In this document: piece by piece, positions 20,697 to 30,173 of the stretch
Layout: each line of letters begins with the position of its first letter
Numbering within the stretch: position 1 is the stretch's first letter
Assembly (NCBI GenBank): GCA_964035575.1
Contig: OZ037854.1
Coordinates: 1-64,000, forward strand
Origin: Rhynchopus sp. YZ270_cl-10
Taxonomy: Eukaryota; Euglenozoa; Diplonemea; Diplonemida; Diplonemidae
DNA: 64,000 nucleotides
Reading direction: 5' to 3'
The notes under the pieces: generated by a model
Databases searched by the model: none
What the model was told of the DNA's origin: nothing
What the model saw: only the letters and a program-made list of their open reading frames with translations
Position numbers and translations under genes: made by a program

Positions 20697-22372
20697 CACC
20701 GTGCGCTGGTCAGAGGATACCTGGTCAGTTGACCAGGTAATATGACCAGGTTTTGACCTGGTCAGATTGACCAGGTACACCTGGTCATGACCAGGTATAC
20801 CTGGTCAATGACCAGGTATTGACCAGGTATACCTGGTCAGTGACCAGGTATACCTGGTCAGTGACCAGGTATTTGGCCACTGTGACCAGGGTTTTTTTTT
20901 TTTTTGACAACACAAAAATGCCCTTGGTGGGTCCATATGACCTCAAAACTGGGCTAAAAGTGCAAATAAAGGCACTTACGAGCAGTTTAGAGCATCTAGA
21001 ATTTATTCCACGGCTATTTGTGTGCACCCTGTACATTTTGTATGGGCATCACCTTAGCAAAAAATCGAAAAATCTCAAAAAAAAAAATTTTTTTTTTCGG
21101 GAAAAATTTGGCCTCTGGGTTGGGTCTTGGGGCACCGAAAAATGCAAAAAAACGCAAAATTCGGGTGTTTTGACCATCTGGGGTTTCACCAAATACACGT
21201 ATTTGAACAATCCTACACGAAACAGTGGTTAGACAAGGCGATTTTTGACCAAAGAAAAAATAACTTTTTTGCCCAAAACTGGCCGTGGTAGGTCATAAAA
21301 TGGCCCAAAAAATCCAAAGAAAACCTCAGATTGGGCAAATGTTGAAAAAAATTTTCAAGTCAAAATTTCAGCCAAAATACGGTCATACCCCGTGTACTGT
21401 AGTAGCTAATTTTTACGATTTGAGGCCATAAAAGCAAAATTTGGCACTTTTGAGCCTCTGTAGGGGTCTAAAATGTCTAAAATGTGGTTTTGCGTACTCG
21501 ATTTTTTAGACGAATTTTTTTTTCTGTACTGGACACTGGGCACTGTACCCAGAGAAGGCACCTTGACAGCAGCGAAGGCGCAGGTTACGATGAAGACAAG
21601 GTATGTAAATATGTTTAACTGTCAGGCACTAGTGTAGATTCATTCCTTTAGTGGTTGTCAAGTTGTTGTGTGGTGGTGTTTGTTTTCCCTGATCACCGAT
21701 CTCACTCTTTTTTGGCTGGTGCTTGCAGACTACCCCTACTTTGTGTAATCGGAATAAACTTACATATTGCTTGTCATGAGGCAGCCGTTTTTTAACTTCT
21801 GCAGGCGTGCTCGTTACCTGCTGCACATAATATTCACCTCGCTTCGCTCGGTAAATACTTATACATGGTCCCCTCGCTTCGCTTGGGAACCATTAGTGCA
21901 GCAGGAAATCCGCTGTGGCGTGAAAAAAAGGCTACCTTATTTCACGGCAATGCATAGTTATTACCACTTTCTTCATTAACCTCATCTTTAATACTGGAAA
22001 ATCGTTTAATTTGTCACACCCTAATTAACCGAGTTGAAATATCAGTCATAAATGAATTTTGTCACCCCCTCACATTACGTCGGGCGATTTTTTGTGTCTA
22101 CTTTTTAAAGTACAGCCTTGAGTGATACTTTCTGTATTAGGGACGGAAGAATTGTAGGTGACAAATTAAACGATTTTACAGTACTGCGTTTATACACCAT
22201 AACTTAATCACACCCCACATTTACACTCATCACAGGATCGTGAAATCTGAACTGCATCCGTGATTGCGATGAGAAGTTTCGCCGCTCTTCGACATTCTAT
22301 CAACAACTCAAAAATCCGAAAGGCTTCACCCACATCAATCTATTCTGGGTTTGTGGACGAAGACCTGGGGGG

Positions 22373-23544
22373 TGGGAATATTTTGTCAGTCACTGCTATT
22401 GCCATTTAACCCAGGGAGCATAGCTAGTGCAAGAAATTCGACCTTTGGAAACCTTCCGGAAAGTCTGTCCTCTGCTTGCGGAGGACTAGACACAAGAAAA
22501 TATTGCGTTCCCCCAGAAAACCAGTGCACATTTCACACTCCTTGTGGGTGGTCTTGTTGCCTTTTTTGTCAACAGTAATTTTGGCCCAGGCATGCTCTTG
22601 AAGCATGACAATTTAGTGTGTATGGGGCAGGGTGTTGTTTTGTTCTGAATTCTCTTTGTTATAACATCTAAGTCAATCGCGGGTGGTGGTTTGTGTAGCG
22701 TGAGGCACTCTTTTTAGCAAACTTCCTGCGGCTGCTAAAGTGTTATTTCTTCGGATTTAACAACGTACAGCGTAACATAGTGGTTTAGCCTGGTCGACAC
22801 AACCTTTGATAGATATGGGATAACCAACCCCCTTCGACCCCTTGTGGGTTCACTGAACAAGCCCTCGTGGTAGTTAAACGCGATTGACATTTACATTCCT
22901 AGAGATGAAAGAACAAGACAACACTTCTGTACCCGCGCATCAAAATTGTGGAAAACTTTGCACCCCAAACACCCTCAACAACGCCCGCCAAAAGGCGCCC
23001 CTTGTTGCTGGGAGTTGGTTCTCATGATACCTGCACAGCGGGCATTCCTCTGAGTCCAACGCATGTTTGGCCTGTCTGCGGCGTTGTACTTCAGGTGCAC
23101 GAAGACAGGGTCTGGTGGTAAATTTTGCGTAGTACTGCGACGTGGTACTGCGTGGGTCTGGGAACCTGGGTACCTGGGTACAGGAAATTTGTTGTGGAAG
23201 ACATCAACCACCATGCATTGAGGAGGGTAAGACAGTGTTCGCAGTTTCTACCTGATAGCATTACAACATTTAACTTCTCCACGGGGGTCTTGGGCCGTTC
23301 ACTCGGTTCTACCTTGACTACCGGAAGATATTCTTGAGGCCTTTTTGGTCTCTAGAATATCCGGTCTTCCCGAACGGAGGCACACTTTGTGTGTTACTAC
23401 GACCTGGCAATTTCCAGCAGTAGGTTAAGTAATCTTTCTTGTAAATTGTTGGATCATTATCTCCTCAGTGCATGAATGCCCCACGTGACTGGACACTTTT
23501 GTGTTTGTCATGTGGAGCTGTGGTTGCTCTTTCACGACTTTTTT
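22373..23544. repeat. Shared 1.17-kb core, copy 2 (in element B)
   Basis: Direct-orientation copy of 17668-18844, differing by scattered substitutions and a few small indels. It ends abruptly where the CCTGGGTA tandem repeats begin, whereas copy 1 ends at the GTCACGAC-type repeats of element A. Confidence 0.85.
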
Positions 23545-23570
23545 CTTGTTCCTGGGTACCTGTTCCTGGA

Positions 23571-23650
23571 CCTGGGTACCTGGGTACCTGGGTACCTGGG
23601 TACCTGGGTACCTGGGTACCTGGTCACCTGGGCGCCTGGGTACTTACCTG
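23571..23650. repeat. 8-bp tandem repeat (ACCTGGGT)n
   Basis: About eight to nine near-perfect copies of ACCTGGGT inside element B, just inward of its subterminal CCAGGT palindromes. Short versions also occur at 18465-18485 and 23160-23180. Confidence 0.8.
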
Positions 23651-23802
23651 GGTAAATGTGACCAGGTACACCTGGTCATGACCAGGTATACCTGGTCATG
23701 ACCAGGTGTACCTGGTCAGATCTGACCAGGTGTACCTGGTCATAAATCTGACCAGGTATTACCTGGTCAGACCTCTGACCAGCGCACGGTGCTGGAGTCG
23801 TA

Positions 23803-24045
23803 CCCCCTACACGACGGTGAAGTAACGGGTGTTACAAGTGGAGTTACAAGTGAGTTACATGTAACTTTTGTTACATGTAACTCACTTGTAACTCACTTGT
23901 AACCCACCAGTTACAACCTGATTTTGCCTGTAATTCATGTATCCCACTTGTAACTCACTTGTAACTCACTTGTAACGGTTTTTCACTTGTAACGTTACAT
24001 GTAACTTCACTTGTAATGTACTATACTTCACCGTCGTGTAGGGGG
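23803..24045. mobile_element. 243-bp MITE-like element E rich in ACTTGTAAC
   Basis: Twenty-two-base inverted ends start CCCCCTACACGACGGTG (from 23803) and are mirrored at 24024-24045. The interior is almost entirely inverted and direct copies of ACTTGTAAC and GTTACAAGT, so the whole element can fold extensively. It overlaps the outer tip of element F by CCCCCTAC and is followed by a run of about 20 G. It has no coding capacity. Confidence 0.8.
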
Positions 24046-24081
24046 GGGGGGGGGGGGGGAAATCTGGGAAAGGAGGGGAGA

Positions 24082-24113
24082 AATGAACCTAATCTTCACT
24101 TAGTCACCTTGAA
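24082..24113 (-). repeat. H1 module next to an acceptor
   Basis: In sense: CAAGGTGACTAAGTGAAG, ATTAGGTTCATTTCTC, then CCCTCCTTTCCCAG. The hairpin is followed within 30 nt by a good pyrimidine tract and AG, but no clear exon follows. Confidence 0.55.
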
Positions 24114-24534
24114 AAAAAGTGATGTTGCTATGTGGCTATGGTTCCTCTGAGACGCAAGACACTGGGGAGGGGGGAGGAACACAATACGGGTAATGTGGGC
24201 AACATAGGATTGCTTGGTACGAATAAAACTTCTTATTGACGGAACAGAAAGGCATGCAGAACATGGGAAGAGAGAAAGAGGGATCGTGGGTGGGAAGAGG
24301 TAATGAGGTTTGGCCGTACCTGAATTGTTGTTGATATAGCTTGTTTTTTTTTCTTCTTCTTTTCTTGGATTTGACAGGGATCTTTCTGGAAATAGGGAGT
24401 TGAGGGTACCCCGGGTACCCTGATAAGAAAAAGCCCCTGATTTTAGATAATCTGTTTAGTGTAGACGAACTACACAAAATTGTTTTTTTTTTTTTTTTGT
24501 TTTTGTGTAACAGAGATGGAGATAGATTTGGGAT

Positions 24535-25130
24535 TTTCAAAAAAGACCCGGTTTGACCCGGTCTGAGCTTTTTGGGGTCAAAAAAAATTTTTCGCGCTGC
24601 GCGCGAAAATGACACTGGCACATTCGACCTGGTTGTTACACTTCTTTGGCGGGGAACTTGCGCAACAGCGTTTGTGCCTTGATGAAAGGGAATGTTCCCC
24701 CTTTGTTCAGCACACCGAACTTCACGCACTCGGCGAAAGTGAATTTCTCGGCGGTCATGGCTCCAAAGGTTCCTGGCGAAGCCACGGTACACAACATTTC
24801 AAAAAAAAAATTGCGCTTAAAATTGTACATTTTGGGGTGGGTTGCAAGCTTGCGCCGCAGGCGCACGGTACGCTACTTTTATTATTTCGCCATGCTGCAT
24901 GCTTCCTTTTCCTTCGGCGTTTGACTAATTGAGTCGCGTTCTGGCTGTGACGGGGTCACTTTGTTCATGAGGCCATTTCTGGTCACTCTCAGAGGCTCGT
25001 GTGAGGTACCAAAAAAAATCGATTTTCTCCCAAAATTGGCAAATCCCATTTTTTTTTTTTTTCAGACCGGGTTTTTCGCCAAAATCCCATTTTTTTTTTT
25101 TTGACCCGGTTTTGAAACCGGGTAAGTAGA
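24535..25130. repeat. Repeat block related to the hAT element interior
   Basis: Bounded by ACCCGGTCTGA (near 24556) and TCAGACCGGGT (near 25063), with extra TTTGACCCGGTTT copies outside. The interior GCGCCGCAGGCGCACGGTAC (24853-24873) and the following 120 bp, with GACGGGGTCAC, are diverged relatives of blocks inside the hAT element at 35.6 and 36.1 kb. It may be an old, rearranged relative. Confidence 0.5.
24636..24758 (-). CDS. Possible 40-codon exon or small ORF
   Basis: Starts MTAEKFTFAECVKFG and ends LLRKFPAKEV before a TAA. Third positions are GC-rich (GCC GAG, TTC, AAG), like the real genes and unlike the surrounding spacer. A poly-T run and CTTCGCCAG acceptor lie 20 nt upstream. It could be a terminal exon of a longer gene, a short gene, or a fossil coding piece within the repeat block. 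No homologue is recognised. Confidence 0.3.
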   Translation of the reverse strand: MTAEKFTFAECVKFGVLNKGGTFPFIKAQTLLRKFPAKEV

Positions 25131-25913
25131 CGCACCTCCACCCCTGTTGTGTAATATGAACTCGCAGTTTTTGTTCAAAAGGGAAGAGAAGTTGTGTTAT
25201 TATCGTAATGAATGGGGTTTTAAAAAAACCTGTTTTTAAAAATTCTGCTGACACTGATTTTTTTGCATCGCAGAAAACACCCACAACACGGTTTTTCACA
25301 CACACACACACACTCGCTCACCAAGGATCCCCAGCAAATGCATTTACACCTGGGGCTATGTTACCTTGACCTTTCATCTGTTACTACGGAACGCAGATTA
25401 CGCTCAAAAAAAAAAAAAACCAATACGCCGTTGTTTTCTTTTTCTTCTTTTCTGTGTATTTATAGATAAATCGTTCGGAGTATAGCTGCCGCTCTGCAAG
25501 CGAGCACGTTTTTCGTTTTTTTTTGTTTTTTTTTAAATCATTAGTATTAGTTACCGTACGCATTAAAAAAGAGAAGCTGAAAGTGCAAAACATTTTTTTT
25601 ATGTCTACGGTGGTTATTGCTTGGTCCTCTTTTTTGAAGACTTCGTTATATTACTGTGACACACCAGAGAGAGAGAGAGAGAGAGAGAGATGCACCGTTA
25701 TGCATGCATTGTGGTTCAAGCGCAATGATCTCATCCGCGAAGACTTTGGTTAGGGGTAAATGATGCACTGTGTTGTGGATTCTGACGGGATTTTTTTTTT
25801 TCCATCAAAACACGTGGTCGCTCATCAGATCCCACAAAGGGTGTAGGTTCATCTAGACAGCAGGACGGTGGCCATGGAAGTCGGCATCCGATAATGAGTT
25901 TGTAACAACTCAC
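25131..25913. other. AT-rich region with simple repeats
   Basis: Holds a (GA)n tract (25669-25690), CACACA repeats near 25300 and several A/T runs. A stretch near 25700-25760 (sense) reads FADEIIALEPQCMHNG, which might be coding, but no consistent exon could be fixed. Confidence 0.3.
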
Positions 25914-26220
25914 CTGCCGAATGAACCTATTCTGAAAATGGATGGTGTGCTCAAGCAAACCCACCCATCAACAGACACTCTATACACTGATAGCAGAATA
26001 CATCAGAAGAGCGTAACACAACAGAAGCACCGCGCAATGGGTTTTGTGGTTGGGGGAGAGAGAAACACTTTAAAAAAAAAATGCTTGCGTTTTTCTTTTG
26101 GTGCAGAACAAGGCTATTGCAAGAACAACAATATCCCGCATCATTTTTTTTCTTTTTGGTAGCAGGGCCATGTGGTTTGGGGTTCAGGGGAACCTCTTGG
26201 GACAGCAGAAAAAAGAAAAG

Positions 26221-26265
26221 GTTTACTTGAAATACAAAGCCCTCTCGTGACAGTGTACCTTGCAA
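26221..26265 (-). repeat. H3 module (short copy)
   Basis: In sense: AAGGTACACTGTCACGAG, AGGGCTTTGTATTTCAAG, then TAAACCTTTTC and a T-rich tract to CTGTCCCAAG. AAGGTACA pairs with TGTATTTC including two wobbles, giving a hairpin just before an A-rich site and pyrimidine tract. Confidence 0.65.
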
Positions 26266-26385
26266 GAGGAAAAAGCAAACAAAACCATACTTACTACTTT
26301 AGCAAACAGTAAGCATTAAATGGTGTAACATGTACATGTAAAAGAGATAAGAAAGAGAGGAATAAAAAAAAAAAGAAAGGTTTAT

Positions 26386-26420
26386 AAGATGAACCTAAGC
26401 CTCTCGTGCTTAGTCACCTT
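26386..26420 (-). repeat. H1 module (canonical)
   Basis: In sense: AAGGTGACTAAGC, CACGAGAG, GCTTAGGTTCATCTT, then ATAAACC and a long T-rich tract. The inner stem CTAAGC/GCTTAG is perfect and the outer stem pairs six of seven bases. Confidence 0.85.
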
Positions 26421-26642
26421 ACAAAAAAATGCAGACGCACGAATCAAGAAGGAAACACAAAAAAGAAGTGGGGGAGAAGAGAAAAATGAGATGATGATAA
26501 AACCTCTCATCTTGTCACCTCAATAAAAAGCGCACGCACATCTTTTGTTTTCTGCTTTTTTTTGATAAATTATTGGATTAGTGTAGTTGCCTCGGTTGTG
26601 TTGCCACAGTTGTGCAATATCCACTGTCCTTTTTTTTGTTGT

Positions 26643-26673
26643 ATTAGTGTAGACGACCCGAGAGATTCACTAC
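26643..26673 (-). repeat. H2 module
   Basis: In sense: GTAGTGAATCTCTCGGG then TCGTCTACACTAATAC. The ends GTAG and CTAC pair, and ACACTAATAC resembles a branch site. A weaker copy lies 70 bp below, near 26573. Confidence 0.55.
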
Positions 26674-26801
26674 TTTTCTTTTTATTTTATTTTTCCAAAT
26701 ACTGGGGGTTTTGCACCCTCAGCAATGTCTCCTGGGACATGACGGTACATGTCTGGTTGTTTTTTTTTTTTAAATGCCTCGCAGAATTGACAATCACCTA
26801 C

Positions 26802-26830
26802 CGAGGGAAGGTCCTTGTACACAGCGTTGT
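26802..26830 (-). CDS. Candidate mini-exon, 29 nt
   Basis: Bordered by CCTTCAG and GTAGGT. It reads NAVYKDLPS in one frame. A 49-nt candidate intron separates it from a 36-nt candidate exon (26717-26752) reading MYRHVPGDIAE. The pair is plausible but unproven. Confidence 0.3.
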
Positions 26831-27014
26831 CTGAAGGCATTGTACTTAAAATATAAGATTTTTCCCCCCCCTTTTGTGTGCGTCTCGCATAGATCGTTCC
26901 TAATGTCCCAAGGAACGGTACAAAGAAATAGAAATAGAAAAAAAAAAAAAAAGAAAAGATACTCAATAAAATAATGACCTCTCCGTGCACACACATCTTT
27001 TCTTGAAAAGTTGA

Positions 27015-27042
27015 TAAGATGGTGTGTCTCTCACCAAAAACA
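27015..27042 (-). repeat. H1-like module, short form
   Basis: In sense: TTGGTGAGAGACACACC then ATCTTATCAACTTTTC. The hairpin GGTG/CACC is followed by the same ATCTTA(T/C)CAAC-type site seen in other H1 copies. Confidence 0.5.
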
Positions 27043-27893
27043 AATAAAGAAGGAGTTGCTAAAAAAAAAAAAAAAAAGAAATTGCAAACACCATACCAGA
27101 GGGTATCGGATGCAGGCACTAACAAATAAGTCTCTTTCCCCCATACATAGGCGCGAGTGGGGAAAATGTAACAGAAGAAGAAAAAAAAAAAGACCGTTTC
27201 ACGTGATTGCCGTGTGGGCGTGAAACAAATATTTTGTTTTTTTTTTTTTTGTTTTTGTCAACACATAAAACAATAAAGACTACTGACAACGGACGAACCT
27301 CAGAAAATATCACCCCTTCTTTTAAATGCTTTGTTGGCAAAAAAAAAAAAAAAAGGTTTGTTGGAATAGTGTAAGTTCACGAGCCCTTAGGTACAAATCT
27401 ACACCTTTTTTTTGTCGAGAGTATTGCTTCCCAAAAAAAGATGCAAATAAGTGTTCAGTTTTTGCAAGCAAAAGCAAAAAACTTGGGGGGAAAAAAAGAA
27501 GAAAAAAAAAGATACACAAAAAAAGGGGGGTTTTTTTTTTTTGATGGGGAAGTGTATTTTGAAATAATGGCAGGGCAGTTTCGATTGGGTGATGTGTTCG
27601 TTCTATTTATTGCTCAGGAACAAGGTCGGAACCGATAAGCAGCCGACAGACCTTCCTTCTGACAAGATTTCTTAAAAGCCGTGCGTTGTGATGCAAAAAA
27701 AAAAATAATCTCTCGGAAGAAGAAGGGGAAAAAAAGAAAAGATGTTCACAATTATCTTCTTTTTGAAGTGGGAAATAGTGTGTAAGATGCCACCTTTTTG
27801 TTGTGGCGGGGAGGTTTTTTTTTTTTGTCCGCAAAAGCAAAATACCGTGCACATAAAAAGAGAAGTTGAAAGTGCAAATGACAACATACTTAC

Positions 27894-28004
27894 GTACACG
27901 GCACAACGAGTTTGGCCCCAGATATCGCAAGTAGAGAGGTGGGCGTCGAGGACCTCGATGGAGAGAGGCAGGTTTGCGAGATATAACGAAAAGGCATTGA
28001 GACA
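27894..28004 (-). CDS. Candidate 37-codon exon of an unidentified gene
   Basis: A 111-nt segment open in phase 0, starting CLNAFSLYLANL, continuing PLSIEVLDAHLS and ending GQTRCAVY. Third positions are GC-biased. It is bordered by ACTCAAG and a strong GTAAGT donor, and an H2 module ends about 30 nt before the acceptor. It is the best exon candidate in this region. No family is recognised. Confidence 0.5.
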
Positions 28005-28035
28005 CTTGAGTTTTGTTTTGTTAAACTTGGTTTGG

Positions 28036-28067
28036 ATTAGTGTAGACACCCCGAGGATGAACTACAC
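28036..28067 (-). repeat. H2 module before a candidate exon
   Basis: In sense: GTGTAGTTCATCCTCGGG then GTGTCTACACTAATCC and AAACCAAGTTTAAC. GTGTAG pairs with CTACAC. It nearly matches the copy at 58275-58307 over about 45 nt. Confidence 0.7.
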
Positions 28068-29040
28068 ATAACTACGTTGCTTTTTATTTTTCTTTTGTTT
28101 TGTTTTTTTGTTTTTGTTTTTGGCAGTTGTTTTGTTATTCAGATTTTTTGTTTATCTGCAAAGGGGCTCAACAAATGTCGGTACTGAAGGAGGATGTGTG
28201 CAAGAAATGCACAACTGTTATCAAAAAAAGCAAGGAATGTCCACTGCTGTTCGCACGGGAGGGGGGGATAAGGGCTTTTGAAATATTGGTTTGCGATGGT
28301 ACAGACACCCAAAGGATGTGTTGCACTCTGCACAACGCTCTTTGTGCTGTGCTGACAATCGCCTAAGTACCTACCTTGGTGAGAGGTGATTGTCGACGAC
28401 AACAGCTTTTTTTTTACACTTTTCGTTTCATATCAAAGTTCATGTGAGTAAAGAAAAAACTTATTTTGCAAAAGAAACAAAAAACACAACAGTATGTTGG
28501 GGTTTGCTTTTAATAAAAGGGCCGGGAAAGGGGAAAAGGAAAGAATAGTCGCAAAATAGGGGAGAGAGAGAGGGTTATTTTTTGTATAGAAAAGTTGGCA
28601 GATACGGGTGTTGTTTTTTCCCCCCTTTCCCCCTTGTTATGATGTTGTATCATTGGCAAACCCTTCGTAACATTTGCCTGTTACTTCTGCAACGCGTGAT
28701 GTCCACATATAGGGAGTAAGGCAACTAACGAACGCTGTGTAGCTGGTATTCTGACCAAAAAAAGACAGCTACCATCTGGGGCTTTTGACACATGCCCAAG
28801 ACCGAATCTCAAAACGTTTTTATTTTACTTTCGCGCAAAGGCACACTCATCCTTCCACGCACGAAAGCCATCGTGCGTCGTGCTAGCATCAAGGGACGCT
28901 GTGGAAAACTCTGGTCTGGACATTTAAAAAAAGGGAAAATCCCTCTCAAAGATCTCAAAAAAAAGCAACAAAAACAGCCAAAAAAAATGCAGGGAAAGAA
29001 GAGCGAAGGAAGAAATCGAATCATTTTTTAATTGCCTTAC

Positions 29041-29156
29041 CTGGTGTTCCGGAGGGGGCCTATATTGACATGTCCTTGACAGTTGTCCTGTAGCACCATT
29101 ACCACTACAAATCCCTTTAACACCTACCTGGGTAGATCTGTACTCAATCGGGATTG
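29041..29156 (-). other. Two candidate mini-exons and a 40-nt intron
   Basis: Segments 29128-29156 and 29041-29087 are each flanked by CAG and by GTAGGT or GTAAGG. The 40 nt between them (GTAGGT...CTACAG) would be an exceptionally short intron. They may instead form one continuous exon. Confidence 0.3.
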
Positions 29157-30173
29157 CTGCAGAAGGCATATAACGCAGTACATAATAACTTTTTTGAACA
29201 ACGAAGAAGAAAACAGTCTTGGGGGGAACGTACAGAACGTTTTAAAAAGGCCAAGCCTTGCTCCTCACGGCTTGTTTAAACCCATCCCGAACTCACATTC
29301 CCTGTTCGCGAGTGAACAACGCACCTTTGGACAATCATGTGTCTAGGTCAAGGATCACTCCTCCAACGGAAAAATTTTGTGTTGAGCGGCGTGCATGGGG
29401 CGGCACATCTGTTACACATTAACGCAGGTGTCCTGAGGCAAGCTCAGTGAGAACAGAAATCTCACGTAGAGCATAAGGGCAAAAGCTTCTTTGTTTGTTG
29501 CGCAAAAAAAAAAACACCAATACCCCCCGTGGCTGGTTTGCTTTTGTGTCAGGAAAGAACTGAAGTTGCGGTACTGAATGAAGAAGAGGGCAGAGATAAG
29601 AATATTTTTGTAAGATGAATGTGCCTCTTGTGCACAACCATAAAGAACGCACACCATATGGGAAAAGAAGAGAAGAGAGTCAGTGAAACACAAAACATAC
29701 ACATTTTTTTTTTCTTTGTCCCCAGCAAAAGAAAGTGATATAAACGTCTCCTGGAACGGCAAAAAGTGAAAAAAATGAAAAAAGGAAGAAAAAAAAAAAG
29801 AATGGCACGAAGGCAAATGAAAAATCCCCTCCCCGTTACCCCCTTACCCCAACCCTTTTCCCGCCCCACAAAGAATATGAGATAACTTATTGTTGACTGT
29901 AAACCTACAAAAAAGTGAAGCTGATAAGGGAAAAACAAATTCATGCACAGGCAAGACAAAATAACTTGAAGGACTTTTTTTTCCCCTCCTTCACAGAGCA
30001 CACGCACACATATCTTACCTAAAGGCGAACAAAGGCGGCAATATGTTTCTTTTATATGTGCAGACACTCCTCAATGGGTGCGAAACACAAATCAACAATA
30101 AAAAGCAAAGCAAAAACACATTTGTTACACACACAAAAACAAGACACACGGCCACCTTCTCGGATCTCTTCTC
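29157..30173. other. Spacer downstream of the IQ-motif gene
   Basis: AT-rich, with an H1-like copy at 29611-29641 (sense GGTTGTGCACAAGAGGCAC, ATTCATCTTACAAAAAT). The region near 29820-29870 is C-rich. No convincing gene was seen. Confidence 0.4.

Larger units (their letters stand above)
20697..23791. mobile_element. DNA element B nested in element F
   Basis: Perfect 20-bp terminal inverted repeats begin CACCGTGCGCTGGTCAG (20697-20716) and are mirrored at 23772-23791. Subterminal arrays of TGACCAGGT/ACCTGGTCA palindromes lie at about 20718-20890 and 23655-23775. A 2-bp CT duplication fits the reconstructed target. CAC termini with a 2-3 bp duplication recall EnSpm/CACTA elements, but this is weak. 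The interior contains the 1.17-kb core shared with element A and short minus-strand coding traces (for example EVKKRLPHDKQYVSLFRLHK near 21770). No intact transposase was seen. Confidence 0.8.
25914..29156 (-). other. Possible intron-rich gene with very small exons
   Basis: Several short minus-strand segments have good AG and GT borders: 25914-25931 (18 nt), 26717-26752 (36 nt), 26802-26830 (29 nt), 27894-28004 (111 nt), 29041-29087 (47 nt) and 29128-29156 (29 nt). Each is bordered by a CAG or AAG acceptor and GTRAGT-like donors such as GTAAGT, GTAGGT and GTGAGT. H1, H2 and H3 modules lie between them. I cannot join them into one verified frame, and some are likely chance. If real, this is one or more genes with mini-exons and introns as short as about 40-50 nt. 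Confidence 0.3.

Noticed and set aside
16990-25130. Retroviral, LTR or Polinton-type element in the repeat island
   Set aside because: No reverse transcriptase, integrase, capsid or polymerase similarity and no LTR pair; the ends fit DNA transposons.
28250-28355. FYVE-like zinc-finger exon (CAECNTSFG)
   Set aside because: The frame stops soon after and the RHHC core is missing.
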